A stretch of 64,000 nucleotides of DNA from Heterohyrax brucei (GCA_028571685.1 CM053143.1:195245829-195309828), one strand, 5' to 3'; positions 30,630-41,585 are shown, counted from the stretch's first letter. Notes: generated from the sequence alone by a model not told the origin. A program made the numbers and translations.

Positions 30630-30723
30630 GGATGGGCTGCCTTACTGTGAGGCTGACTACCACTCCAAGTTCGGCATCCGCTGTGACAGCTGTGAGAAGT
30701 TTATCACTGGGCGTGTGCTGGAG
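30630..30723 (+). CDS. ABLIM2: ABLIM2 exon: end of LIM3, start of LIM4
   Basis: The acceptor is CTTGCAG and the donor GTGAGT at 30724. One base completes Arg, then 31 codons end exactly at a codon boundary. It encodes DGLPYCEADYHSKFG, with the last LIM3 ligands in Y-C-E-A-D-Y, then IRCDSCEKFITGRVLE, the first C-x2-C of LIM4. Phase-0 exit matches the entry of the exon at 36982. Residues agree closely with the ABLIM2 family (human has Ala for Ser and Tyr for Phe at two sites, from memory). Confidence 0.96.
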
Positions 30724-31949
30724 GTGAGTGTGGCTGCGGGCTTGAGGGGCACGGGAGGTCCCGTGGGGCCCCTTCCCAGCCAGGGTCCTGCTCTGGGAGC
30801 TCTACAGGGCATGGCTGCTGGGTGTGAGCCGTGGAACTGGCAGGGCCTCTCGGGGTTCCTGGCATTGCTGTCTGTGTGAGAGTCGGCACCCCAAGGCATC
30901 CCCCGCCTTCCTCAGCCTCCCAGGACAGATTGGTGTCACTGCCTCCAGACAGCCTTCCCTGATATAGTTTACGTGTCAACAGCATCAGGAGGTGGAAAGC
31001 CCTCGGTGATCTCTGGGTCTGGTCCTCATGGCTCTAAATGGGTCTCTGGGGCCTGAAGGGTCTGAAGGAACCTTAGGAGGGGTGATGCGCCCATGGCCAT
31101 GTGGCAGAATGTGTCCCAGTTCCCCGAGAGGCACCAAGAGGTCAGGGCAAGGCCAGGGGATGCCACAATGATGGGGGGCCATCTGGGGCTGGGGCGACCT
31201 GTTCCCCTGGTGAAGGCCTGCGCTGACCGACCTTCCTGCCCTGTGCTCAGGAAGATGGGCCATGGGGCAGCCGGGATCACATCCCCCCTCCTGCCCGCCG
31301 CTGCTGCCCCAGCACCCTTCTTGGCCATGCGCAGACCTGGAAGGCTACATGGGAGTGGGATGGGGTGCAAGTACGTTCTCGTAGGGTGGGCGAGGGCTGA
31401 GCCTGGGGAGAGAGCCTGGGGAGAGGACCTGGCCGGGCTCTGTTGGGGGCGGGGCATGGGACCCTGAGAAACACGGTCTGTGGCACATAGGGATGAGGCT
31501 GTAGGCATCTGCAACCATCTGAGGGGACAAGGACACTTGGAGACTTTGAGGGCTAGGCAGACCCTGCCATGTCGGTAACTGGCATGATGCTGGCTCTCGG
31601 AGCTTCAGAGCCTGAAGGAGGCAGCCAGGGGGGTCGCTGAGAGTTCCGCCTCCTGCACCCCCCAGCAAGCGCTGGCAGATGGGGGGAAATCCAGGCTCAA
31701 ACACCCTCTGCCTCCTCCCGCCTCCAGCTTGGGGCTCCGCGAGAGGTCACAGCCGGATACCACTTCAAGGTTTCATCAGCGGGGACATCCCAAAAGGGGA
31801 ACCCTTGTGAAACGCCCCGGGCTCCGCCCTCCTCTCCTGATTGGACCCTGGCTATGACGCAATGGTCACGTGCTCTGTGAGGCCGGGGCGCAGCGCGGAG
31901 GGTCCCGGCGGTGCTGTGACGTTTCGGCCGGTGGTCTTTGGTCTCTGTC

Positions 31950-32775
31950 CACGCGGTCATAGTTGGGTGCACCTGAGGCCGAGTCTCGGCATCCTGCCTC
32001 TGAGGAGCTCTCTGGTGTCTGCTCCTGGGACACACCTGTTGGTTCCTCCAGCTGCCTGTGGGCTGTGCGGTGTTCTTCAGCGAGACCACGATTCGGAGGC
32101 GTGGTTCTACCCTCTTCTGGTTCAGTGTACCGCTGTTCCATGCACGTGAGGTGATTGAAAACACCCTGGCTTGGGTCAGGTGCACCTTGGCCTGCAAGGT
32201 GGCATCTTTACTTTTCAGTACTTTAAAGAGGTCCCTCGCAGCAGATTTTCTCCAAGCCGTGCGTATTTTGACTTCTTGACTGCTGCTCCCGTGGGCGTTG
32301 ATTGTGGACCGGAGTAAAATGACACCCCCGGCAACAGCCAGTCCTTTCTCCGTCTCTCACAATATTACTCACTGTTGTGAGGATTTTTGTTTTCTCGAGG
32401 TTGAGGTGCAGTCCACACTGAAGGCTCTGGTCTTTGATCTTCATCAGTAACGTGTTTCACATCCTCTCCACTTCCAGCAAGCAAGGTCGTGCCGTCTGCT
32501 TACTGCAAGTTGTTAACGCGTCTTCCTTCAACCCTAATGCCTTGCTCTTCTTCCTGCAGTCTAGCTTCTCGGATTACCTTTTCAGCACACAGATCGATGA
32601 AGGCACAGGAAGACGGTACAGCCCTGATGCACACTTTTAAGTCACACCGTGTGCCCTCGGGCTCCCGGTACAGATTCCTCAGGAGCACGGTGAAGTGGCC
32701 TGTGGTCATTAGTTTTCAGTGCGTCGAGTCTCTTCTTGAGGTGCTCCCTAAATTCAGGTGGGCGCTGTAACTGGC
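31950..32775 (-). pseudogene. RTE/BovB-type LINE, internally deleted copy, antisense
   Basis: Read on the minus strand it contains the RTE reverse transcriptase C-terminal half, seen on + as TACTTTTCAGTACTTTAAAG at 32209, GTTGATTGTGGACCGGAGTA at 32295, AGGATTTTTGTTTTCTCGAG at 32379 and AGCTTCTCGGATTACCTTTT at 32563. Near 32710 it jumps to a segment that normally lies about 1 kb further 5' (TTCAGTGCGTCGAGTCTC, then CCTAAATTCAGGTGGGC), so an internal deletion has joined the two parts. Many stops; not functional. Confidence 0.82.
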
Positions 32776-33330
32776 TCTTTTTTTCAACTGACTTTTCCAT
32801 TTTAGCAGATTCCGTTTCAGTAAAAACTCCTCAAAAGCATGTTGTACTGTTGTATCATATTTCATTAGAGGACTGCACAAGAATCTGTTAAAATGGTCAT
32901 TAGTGGAGGATTTTGCAGTGGTGTCCAGTTGTGCAGTGCAGTAAGTAACACCGTGGTCAGCATCTTTGTTTTGGATTTCCATAGATTCACAGACATATAG
33001 AAGCTTGGTCAAAAAGGATGAACATTTTGCGGGTTCTAGGTGTCTGCTTTGGTCTGCTTTCCAGAAAGACTGTTCCCATGCACACTCTTGGTGACAGGAG
33101 AGGCCCTCGCTCAGCTTCTGTGGGTGTGGTGGCATGGGTGTGGTGACGTGGGTGCAGCTTGTAGGAAACGCCTTCGCCGGCCTGCCTGTGGAAGCCCTCT
33201 GTCTCCTCTGAATTTGTCTTTCTTTGGTCCCTTGTGAGGAAACCGAGAGTCTTTGTGGTCATTTGTAGCCGTTTGTGGTGCTGTGTGTCCGTTTCTCTCT
33301 CACGTGCAGCCATCCTGCTTTATCTCACAG
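32776..33330. other. Unclassified AT-richer block beside the RTE copy
   Basis: This stretch has clearly lower GC than its neighbours. The minus strand has a 139-codon open frame (33135-32716) whose last 19 or so codons run into RTE sequence, while the rest (QLDTTAKSSTNDHFNRF and around) I do not recognise. It does not match the RTE 5' sequence I remember. It could be another interspersed repeat or a processed fragment. Confidence 0.4.
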
Positions 33331-33529
33331 ACGTGAGTGCGAGCGCGCAGGATGGGCTGTTAACCCCTTGTCTGCCGTGGGCCTGGTGTGCATTTTTCCC
33401 GGGTGGCCGTGGACCACAACTAGGCCCGGGTTCTGTGGCTGTCGGGTGGGAGACACATCGTCCAGTCCCAGCGCCCCGAGGGCGGGCGTCTCACCCGGCC
33501 CCTCCTTTCTTCCAGTTGGACCCCCTTGC

Positions 33530-34150
33530 ACCCTCCACCTCTCCCCTCCCCCAGCTCTGGGGCAGACAGCTGTCCATAAGCCCCCAAGGGAAGAGGCTTG
33601 GGCCAGAGCAAGACAGAGCATGCGCCCTTCTGGGCAACCCAGGCCTTCCCGACCACCTTGCCACGCTCTCCCAGGCTGTGCCCCATACCATGTGGAGGCC
33701 CCATCTCCTACTGGTTGGAGACCAGCCAGGCCCATCTGTCCAGCTCTCTGTGGGCTAGGCATGTGCACCCCCTCCCCTCTGCTGCTATTTCTGACAAAGG
33801 AGCACCCCCTCCTCCCCTACAGCCCCTGGGCTCAGCCTTCTTCTCCCCTACAGCCCTCCTGGGCTTGGTGCTCCTCTACACCCACCCCTGCTCAGCCTGT
33901 GCCCTCCCTCCCATGCACCTCCCCGAAGCCCCTGGGCTCAGCTCTCCCCCCTCTAGTCCCCCTCCCCACTGCTGCATCCACCTGACCTTGGGACCCCCCT
34001 CCATACTCCACTGGGCTCAGTTCTTCCCCTCCTCTACAGTGCCCCCCCGGGCTCAGCCCTCCTCTCCCCTGTAGCACCCTGGACTCAGCTCTCCCCTCCC
34101 CTGTACCCCACTGCTCATCGCCTCCCCTTCCTGCACCTCCTTGGCTGTAG
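33530..34150 (+). repeat. Pyrimidine-rich degenerate tandem array with acceptor-like motifs
   Basis: Loose units containing CCTGGGCTCAG and CTCCCCTACAG recur about every 30-80 bases. Four look like splice acceptors: tracts ending in AG at 33822, 33853, 34039 and 34074. No exon-like coding follows any of them. Confidence 0.7.
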
Positions 34151-34512
34151 TCAGGGTCTGGTGCTCCTGGGCTGTCCCTTCCTGGACCACCTGGCTGTCT
34201 GACTCTTCAAGCTCTCCCCACCCTCACCCATGGATGGTCTCTCCAGGCAGGTTTCTTCTCTCGACCAAGCCCCAAACCCAAACTGGGGAACCTCCCATAC
34301 ACATCTCCCTGGGTGGTCTCTGCAGGGACAGCCTCACAGCAGACCTTTGGGTGCCAGCCTGACTCTTCCCAAGCCAGAGAGTGGATGGCTGTCTTGGGAT
34401 GGGAGACAGAGGTCCAAGGTCCCAGCTCCCGCTCCTGGCCACCAACCCCTGGCCTCTCCCAGTGCCCAGACATTGGTTTTCCTTGTTCCATGGAGTTTCC
34501 ATGTTGTGGGGA

Positions 34513-34830
34513 CAGTATTGGCTCAGTGGCAAAATGCTAGCCCTCCATGTAGGAGGCAAGGCTTCGGTTCCCGGCCGACGTAACTGTGTGCACCCACCAC
34601 CCGTCCGTCTGTGGAGTTCACGTGATGCCTTGGTGCTGAACAGGCCTGAGCAGGTTGTCTAGACTAAGAGGAATGAGGAAGAAAGGGCTGGCCGTCAGCT
34701 CAGCAGACCAGCCAGGGAGCCCTGGGGACCACAGCGGTCTGATCCGCAGCTGATGGGGGAGGGCACGGACCCCAGAGCCCTTCCTTCCGCTCTGCATGGG
34801 GTCACTGTCCGGCCCTGCCGACCACCACCC
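34513..34830 (+). repeat. SINE with tRNA-Gly-like head
   Basis: TTGGCTCAGTGGCAAAATGC at 34517 and GGCTTCGGTTCCCGGCCGA at 34560 resemble the A and B box regions of tRNA-Gly (compare TGGTTCAGTGGTAGAATTCTC, GGTTCGATTCCCGGCC). A body with GCACCCACCACCCGTCCGTC follows, and a tail close to GCATGGGGTCACTGTCCGGC. The same layout occurs at 37384 and 52090. Confidence 0.75.
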
Positions 34831-35224
34831 ATGATGTGGTGCTTAGGGGACTGAGCACAGGGCATCTCAGGCCCAGGTGTGCTGGTGTCCTTGAGGTAAA
34901 CCTCACCTACCCCAGCCTTCCTGAACTGGTGCCCCGGGGAGGCCAGGTCTCAGGCACAGACCTGTCCCTGGCCCTGAGTAGGTACTGCTCCTGTCAGCTG
35001 GCTGGAGCTGGCTGGAGGGGAGCGCCCCTCTGCCTGGTACCTAGCTTGCTGCCCAGCCCCCAGGTCGCTGCCACCCGTCGGCACTTGGTGGGTGTCGCGG
35101 GTGGATCAGGAGGGCTGGGGGGGACCATGCTGCAGCATTGCCCACCTGGCAGTGCTGGGTCCCTGCCCTGCTCCGACTCCCGGGCCCCTGAAGGGGGACT
35201 GTCTGCCAACCCAGGAGGAAGCCG

Positions 35225-35360
35225 TGTCGGGTGGAGGGTGAGGCCCCGGGAAGATTGATGCTCTTGTTTTCCCGCTGCCTGGGCTGCGTGGAGGCAGAGC
35301 CAGCTCGGGAGCCGGCATCCTCCTGGGCGCGGGCGGCATCGCGGCGGGGGCGGGAGGAGG
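35225..35360. other. Small CpG-rich pocket
   Basis: The stretch around GGGCGCGGGCGGCATCGCGG (35325) has several CG dinucleotides within 140 bases, against the CpG-poor background. It is too short to call a CpG island or a promoter. It could be a chance pocket or a decayed regulatory element. Confidence 0.35.
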
Positions 35361-36344
35361 GTGAGGGCGCCGCTCTCCGTCTGCCATCCTGCATTGCTGC
35401 CTCTGGCAGGGCCCACCTGCGTTGGGTGCCAGGGTTCTGGCCTGCCGGCCAGGGATGCAGGGGCCAGGGAAAGGAGAAGGACCCAGAGGCTGGCTGAGGG
35501 TGAGGTGCCTGTTGTCCTTGACCTGGCCCTGAGGCCTGTCCCACGGCACCGAGAGCTTGGCAGTGGTCCAGATGCTGTGTGCAGGTACGGTGCCCAGGGC
35601 TGACCCAGAGGCTCAGGGGCTCGGGGAGCTGTGTGGGGCTGTGGGTGGGCCGTCTGCAGGGAATGGGGACCAGAAGGCACGTGTGGGACCCCTAGAGGGC
35701 CTGTTACCCTGTTGTGCTCTGAGAGGCAGAGAGCCCTGGGCCACCAGATGCCCACTGGCAGTGCCAGCGTGGCCTGTGAAATGCGGGGGAGGTGAGGCCC
35801 CCCTCACTCTCCCCCAGCTGCGCCTCGGTGCTGGGTGTCCCAGGACCATCCTTCCTGGCCCGCTGAGCATTTGAAGAGTCTTTGCCTCCAGCTGCATGGA
35901 TGAAGGCATGGCAGGTCCCTCTGGGTGTCTGGTGGGTGCACTCTGCCAACTGCCCACTGTGGCCCCGGCATGGGGGGGTCTGGGGCTTGGGGGCACAGGA
36001 GGGCGATTCTGACAGTGGTCCCCTGCAGGGCATCACCCCTCTGACCCAGAGCACAAATGAGGTCGAAGTCACAGTGGCAGGCTGGGACCAGCAGGGGGTC
36101 ACAGGGGGAAGGGCACGATGGAGGCAGTGCCCTGGAAGCCAGAAACTTCCTGTCATCCCACGCCTGCTTGCTTCTCCCTGTGTCCCTGTAAAGACAGGAG
36201 TAAGCAGTGGGGGAGGGGTGCTTCCCAGCCCGCCCTCTGTTAACCCTGGCTGTGCCACCCTCAGCCAGCTTCCTGGTGAACCAAGGCCTGTCACCATGGC
36301 AACCGGAAGCCCCATTCCTGGGCTGAGAATTCATTCTTCCTTTC

Positions 36345-36535
36345 TGTTTCTGCCTTCCTCTTTCCTCCTCCTTCTCCTCCTCCCTCCTCCATCCTCGTCC
36401 CCTTAGCCCTCCTTCCTCCTTCCCCCCTTCGTCTTCCTCATCTTCCGCCGTCCTCTTCGGCCCCCTCCACCTCTCCCCTCCTCCCTTCTCCTTCCCCACC
36501 TCCCTCCTCTTCCTTCTCCCTGTCCAGCTCCTGTC
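36345..36535 (+). repeat. Polypyrimidine tract of about 190 bases
   Basis: The + strand is almost entirely C and T (CTCCTCCTTCTCCTCCTCCC types). Homopurine:homopyrimidine mirror-like DNA of this kind can form triplexes. It lies about 450 bases upstream of the next exon, too far to be its own polypyrimidine tract. Confidence 0.9.
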
Positions 36536-36981
36536 CTCCCCGAACCCGTCCCCTTAGCCGTGGAGACAAATGAACAGGATTCCGCCTACCTGGTTGCCCA
36601 GCTGACTGGTGGGCAGGTTGCTGTTGACCGAGCCCCTGGCTCCACTGAGCTGGAGCCTGGTTGGGTTGGACCATGTAGTGAGTCTCTGCTCCTGGCCAGT
36701 ACCAGGCAACAGTGATGGGGGGCAGAACCCCTGGAGGGCCGTGGGGCCCCCGCTGCGCTGGGCTCTGTGCAGGATAGTTGTCAGTGGTCCAGTCTGAATC
36801 CCTTCCATGTATACGCTACCTTCCATGTGTAGGTTTTCCCAGAAGGCCAGGGTGCATGGCCAGTGAGGGCGGCTGGTTCCGTGGACCCCGACGCTCCCAG
36901 CAGGCCAGAGCACGCGGCCCGCGAGGGTGTCCCGAGAGCAGGCCGCCTTCAGTACACGCCCTTGTCTGGTCTTCCTCGCAG

Positions 36982-37069
36982 GCAGGTGAGAAGCATTACC
37001 ACCCCGCGTGTGCGCTATGTGCCAGGTGTGGCCAGATGTTTGCGGAGGGCGAGGAGATGTACCTGCAAG
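36982..37069 (+). CDS. ABLIM2: ABLIM2 exon: middle of LIM4
   Basis: The acceptor is CTTCCTCGCAG and the donor GTAAGA at 37070. Twenty-nine codons plus one base encode AGEKHYHPACALCARCG and QMFAEGEEMYLQ. The H-x2-C of the first LIM4 zinc site (HPAC) and the C-x2-C of the second (CARC) are intact. A leftover G starts the Gly codon completed in the exon at 44599. Confidence 0.96.
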
Positions 37070-37383
37070 GTAAGAGGACCACGTGCTTCCAGGACCCCAG
37101 GCCGGAAGCTGGTGCTTGGGGGTTCTGACCATGGGGTGGGCAGAGTGGGGTGCACTGTGTGTATCACCTCTTGGGCTCGGAAGGTGCCAGCCATGCCGCC
37201 AGTAGCTGGTGGAGCAGGCCTAAGCCTGGCCCTCCCACACGGTGGTTGTACAGGCCAGCTGGAGACATTTATCTGTCTTGATGATGCCAGCAAGGCTGAG
37301 ATGAGCCGGAGGCCAAGTGGGCTGACCCCAAGCTGAGGATCCGGCAGAGTACTGGGTGCTTGGTCCTGGCCATGAAACTCAGA

Positions 37384-37640
37384 TGAGGCAGTCTGGCTCA
37401 GTGGTAGGCTTCTCGCCTTCCATGCGGGAGACCTGGGCTCGATTTCCCGGCCACTGCTCCTCGTGTGCCCCTACCGGCCGTGTGTCCCCAGAGGCGAGGG
37501 TGCTGCTCTGGCACTGACCAGATCCCAGCAGGGCTCCCAGACCAGGAAGAGCAGCCTGGTGGTCTGCCCCTAACAGTCAGCTGAGGGAGACCCGGAGAGT
37601 GACAGCAGTCCAACCCTCCCCTGACGGTGCAGCGGGTGCA
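37384..37640 (+). repeat. SINE with well-preserved tRNA-Gly-like head
   Basis: From 37387 the sequence GCAGTCTGGCTCAGTGGTAG followed by GCTTCTCGCCTTCCATGCGG and GACCTGGGCTCGATTTCCCG tracks the whole tRNA-Gly(GCC) body, including A and B box positions. A non-tRNA body with GGTGGTCTGCCCCTAACAG at 37559 follows, so it is a SINE and not a tRNA gene. The head ends in GGCCACTGCTCC, with no clean 3' terminator. Confidence 0.8.
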
Positions 37641-37744
37641 GGACCAGCAGCTTCCGCCTTGTCGCCTCCAGGCTGCCTTGCAGGCGGCGACCCCAGAGCC
37701 GCTGACGGCCTAGGTATACAAGAGAGCAGATGCAGCCAGCTAGT

Positions 37745-37930
37745 CCCACTGTCACCTAGGGTTTGTCCCCAGAAGCTGCACCTGCTCAGCTGTGCCTGAC
37801 AGGTCACCTCTGACCTTTCTGAAGCAAATCACTAGCCTTTTCTTCTGGGACGCCTTTGGGTAGCGTTGAACATCCAACCTTCTGGCCAGTAGTCGAGCAT
37901 GGTCACCGTTGGTATCACCCAGGGCCTTCA
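37745..37930 (-). repeat. AfroSINE variant, antisense
   Basis: GCAAATCACTAGCCTTTTCT at 37824, TTGAACATCCAACCTTCTGG at 37866 and CCAGTAGTCGAGCATGGTCA are the internal segment and reversed head of the longer SINE variant. Confidence 0.65.
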
Positions 37931-39784
37931 TCGATGGCGGGGGGGACAAAGGGCTGTCCTTCGGATGGAGAGGGTCACGCCTGCTCTTGCCATTGGGTGA
38001 CTCCCTGTCTGCCTCGCACTCCTTCCTGGGCCCTGTAGAGATGCGCCCTCAGTGAGTCCTGGGTGTCAGCCAGGGAGGCAGGCAGGCGTGCCTGCAGCGA
38101 CGCTGCCCCAGCAGGTGGGCACCTGCTAGGCCAGGGGGCTTCCTGGAGGAGGCGTCCCTGTGAGTGGAGGCTCCTGTGAGCTCCACCGGGTGAGTGGAGA
38201 CCCATGGGTAGGTGGGAGGCTGAGGATGAACCCGAGAAGCAGGAGGGAGAGGCCAGCCAGGCCCAGAAGGACCTTGCTGGAGATAGAGAGGAGGCCAAGA
38301 TGAGTGCTGAGGCCAACCTGGGGGACAGGCCCTGCGAGAAAGGGGGAGACTGGAGGAGGAGCAGGGCTGTGCCTGGTCCAGGGATGGAGTTGGCTGGGAG
38401 TGGACGAGGTAGCCTGGAACCCCAGGATGAGACCAAGAAAGAGTCAGGCACGGGAGGGGAAGGGAGAGACCGTGACACTGGGGAGCCCCCTCAGAGGGCT
38501 GGGGAGGGCGCTGCTCTGACGCCTCCGCTGGGCTGCCATCTCTTCCCTGGCTCTGCGTTCCTTGTCTCAAGTCTGGGAGGCTTGCGGTGGAGGGGTGTGT
38601 CCCCCTCCCCACTGCTCCTCGCGTTGGGTGACTCAGGGCCTGTGGACTGCCCTGAAGACAAGCCTTCCTTTCTGAAGCTGAGCCAGGGTGGTGATGTCAG
38701 ACCGCTGGCCCCGTCCCGAGTGGCCCCTGCTCTCTCGGGTCCCCTCTGGGATCCCATGAAAGGACCGTTTGGGGCTGTCACCAGCAGTCACAGAGCAGTC
38801 TTGGGGGGAGGTGTCCCCTTGCTGGGGCATCCCTGCCTCATGGACACAGGGCCCCTCTCAGGCGTGAGGCCATCTGCAGCAGCTTGGAGACAAAAGCCTC
38901 ACCTTGGAGCATCGGGGTCTAGCTGGGTGACAAAGCCAATCTTTGGGACACTGGACTGAGGCAGCCGATTTCTAGGCGGCTCTGCCACCCTGGGTGGGGT
39001 ATGTGAGCGTGTCCCTCCTGTCTCTGGGCCCCGCATGTCCCCTCTGTTTAGGGAAGGGGGCAAGGCCAGGGCTTCAGGGCTCCATTCCGGGGGTGCCAGA
39101 GCCCATGGTTGGGATGTCTGGGGTGCACAGGCCCCACCACACTGGTCAGCCGCATCCTCTGCTTACCACCCCGGGTGCTGGGGCTCCACAGAGGTGCCAG
39201 TGACCAGCGAGTCCCCTGCAGTGGGAGCCCTGAGAAGCGAGGGTCCTGGAGTTTTTTGCCCACGTGGTGCTGTGGGGACCGCGCCTACCTCTCTGTTCCC
39301 TCTGCCAGCTCCTGGGCACGGAGTCCAGGCTCAAAGGCTGTGCTTGTTTTTAGGGTGCGGAGGCTTTTTGGCAGTCTCCACATTGTCATCCCTGTGCCCG
39401 CCCCCTCGTCGCTGGGGGTCTTTGCACTTTCTTGTCATCTCTGTGGTGGCTGCTGGTGCCTCAGATCACACAGCAGGTGTGCGGAAACAGCACCAAAACC
39501 GAAATCTGCTCCGACCTGGGAAACCTGTCCATGAGAGAACCTGGAAGAGAAAGGAGAGTGTCTGTATTGAAAATGTGTGATGCGCCCCAGCCGGTTCACT
39601 GCCGGGACAGGAGGGGGCCCACCTGTCAGTCACCAGCCAGCGCCAGCCGCCTTCAGGCAGACCCCGCTCACGGGGACCCCGTGAGGGTCAGAGCGGAGCT
39701 GGGCCCTGGGCCTTTTCCGTGGCTGACTTTCTGGTAGTGATTCACCAGGTCTTTGTTGTGAGGCACCTCGGGGTGGACTTGGAC

Positions 39785-40325
39785 CTCCGACCTTGGGGCA
39801 GCCAGTCGGAGAAACAGTGCCCTAAACTGGGGAAGTCTGCTGCAGAAGATCTGTTTAAAGTGTTGAAGAACAGAGACGTCTCTTTAAGGGCTCAGGTGCA
39901 CCCGACCCAAGCCATGGTGCTTCAGTCCCTCCTGTGCACGTGACAGCTGGGTGATGAGTGAGGAGGCAGACCCAGAGCAGCTGGCACCTGTGCACTACTG
40001 CAGTGTGGGTGACAAACACCACCAGAGGGGACCCAGGGCTGTCCCGGAAGAGGTACAGCTGGAGTGTCCTCAGAAGCCAGGATGCTGAGACCGCGCCTCC
40101 CGTGTTTGGGAGCTGTTACCAGGAGAGCCCATCGTGCTGGGTACAGAAGAGGCTCAGTGACAAAGGGGTGGCCCCTCCGTGAGCTGGCCTGACACAGTGG
40201 CTGCACTGTGAACTCGAGTGCGGTGACAGCTGTGTGGACGACACAGGACCAGTGGGCTTTCGGGTGGTTGCACATGGGGTCCCTGTGGGCTGCAAGTGCC
40301 TCCATGGCACCTGAGAGCAGAAACA
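39785..40325 (+). mobile_element. RTE/BovB-type LINE, 3' half fragment
   Basis: AAACTGGGGAAGTCTGCTGC at 39823, GAAGATCTGTTTAAAGTGTT at 39845 and GAACAGAGACGTCTC show the ORF C-terminal region, followed by AGCCATGGTGCTTCAGTCC at 39910 and the 3' end with GGTCCCTGTGGGCTGCAAG at 40278 and CATGGCACCTGAGAGCAGAA. Highly decayed and not coding. Confidence 0.7.
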
Positions 40326-40429
40326 GGTGCAGACAACCCGCCACTTTCACGTTTGGGCAGCAGGACAGGGGCCCGAAGTGATGCCCCTCCCAGGAAGCTG
40401 GGAGGCAGGTGTCTCGGTCACCCAGCGCT

Positions 40430-40940
40430 GCTGGGACAGAAACAGCACAGTAGACGCGTTAACAAGCAGCAATCTATTTCCTCACAGTACAGAGGCCAGC
40501 AGCCCTAGGGAAAGGCTGGCTGGCTGTCGGCTCTGGGGACAGGTCCTTGTTCCTCGGCTCCTGGGCCAACTTCAGGGGACTTGTCGCCTCTCTTTCCCCC
40601 AACCACTCTGCTGGTCTCCTTGCTTGTTGGATCTCTTTTATGTCTCAGAAGACACAGACTCAAGATGCACTGCTCCAGCCCTGGTCCGTTCACAGCAAGG
40701 ACAGCCCGATTCTCTCAGTGCAACTGTAAGCGCAGGTGTGGTTGTCACTCACAGTCGCCCTGTGGGACAGAGCAGATCTGCCCCGCAGTGCCTCCAGGAA
40801 GCAGCTGGGGGTCGACGGCGGGCCTTCCCTTGAGCCGCTGAACTGTGAACCCCGTGCCGCAGGACCACTCTCCACAGACATTGGGGTGATGATTTACAGC
40901 GTATCTGGGGGACACAGTTCGTGACATGACAAGGGCTGAC
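40430..40940 (-). repeat. LTR-like (MaLR-type) element with nested SINE, antisense
   Basis: CTGCTGGGACAGAAACAGCA at 40428, TTAACAAGCAGCAATCTATT at 40459, CTTTTATGTCTCAGAAGACA at 40635 and, after an interrupting SINE at 40735-40865, TTACAGCGTATCTGGGGGAC at 40894 follow the order of the repeat at 28030 and 57935. No viral coding sequence is present. Classed by layout only. Confidence 0.55.
40735..40865 (-). repeat. AfroSINE-type SINE, antisense, nested in LTR-like element
   Basis: GTTGTCACTCACAGTCGCCC at 40741, GGGACAGAGCAGATCTGCCC at 40762 and a decayed head near 40820-40860. LTR-like sequence resumes at once after it. Confidence 0.65.
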
Positions 40941-41057
40941 ACCTTCCATGACGATTTTCATTTCTGAAGAGATGGCTTCCAGGTCTTGAGGCAGCATCCT
41001 TGTGTCACAGACTTCTCAGAGAAACAAAGAATTCACAGTGGCCTGTTTTCCAAAGTG

Positions 41058-41225
41058 AGTTCTGAAATTCTGGTGGCGTCGTGGTGAAGTGCTGCATCTT
41101 CCACGTAAGGGTCAGCAGTTCAGATCTGCCAGGCTCTTCTTGGAAACTCTGTGGAGCAGCTCTCCTCTGTCCTCTAGGGTCACTGTGAGTCAGCGTCATC
41201 TCGACAGCATGGGTTTGGATTTGGG
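41058..41225 (+). repeat. AfroSINE-type SINE, sense
   Basis: AATTCTGGTGGCGTCGTGGT at 41067, the AAGTGCTGCATCTTCCACGT stretch, and a tail with CAGCGTCATCTCGACAGCAT at 41192 ending in GGGTTTGGATTTGGGG. Confidence 0.8.
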
Positions 41226-41424
41226 GTGAGGATGGGGGTGCTGCCTCTTGACGATTGTCAGCGGACCCTGAGTGGAATGGTGGGGAGGAACTGTTTCCCT
41301 CCTTTGAGAGAACAGAGGTGACAGGGAAGGGTTAAGTCCTGCGTGGCGAGGGCAGGATGAGGACTTCGTGTCTGCCAAGTAGGAATTAAACTGGGAACAT
41401 TTTCAAAACTCCTCACAAAACCAC

Positions 41425-41585
41425 AAACCAACCCCACTGCAATCGTGTGGGTTTCAACGCATAGTGATCCCCTAGGATGGAGTAGAACTGCCCCATAGAG
41501 TTTCCAAGGAGTGTCTGGTGGATTTGAACTGCCGACCTTTTGGTTAGCAGACGTAGCTCTTAACCAGTACGCCTCTAGGGTCTCA
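41425..41585 (-). repeat. AfroSINE-type SINE, antisense, well preserved
   Basis: AACCAACCCCACTGCAATCG at 41427, GAGTAGAACTGCCCCATAGA, GTTTCCAAGGAGTGTCTGGT, GAACTGCCGACCTTTTGGTT at 41527 and CTCTTAACCAGTACGCC. It is close to the consensus I remember. Confidence 0.88.

Larger units (their letters stand above)
30724..36981 (+). other. ABLIM2 intron (within LIM4)
   Basis: A 6.3 kb intron, GTGAGT to CTCGCAG. It contains an RTE copy (31950-32775), an unclassified AT-richer block (32776-33330), a pyrimidine-rich degenerate array (33530-34150), a tRNA-Gly-like SINE (34513), a CpG-richer pocket (35225-35360) and a polypyrimidine tract (36345-36535). I see nothing else in 30730-31945, 34835-35220, 35365-36340 and 36540-36980. 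Confidence 0.83.

Noticed and set aside
35225..35360. CpG island or internal promoter
   Set aside because: Too short, and no TATA, initiator or first-exon features could be supported.
37387..37457. Possible tRNA-Gly gene
   Set aside because: The head resembles tRNA-Gly but has mismatches in the stems and is fused to a SINE body; two diverged relatives exist nearby.
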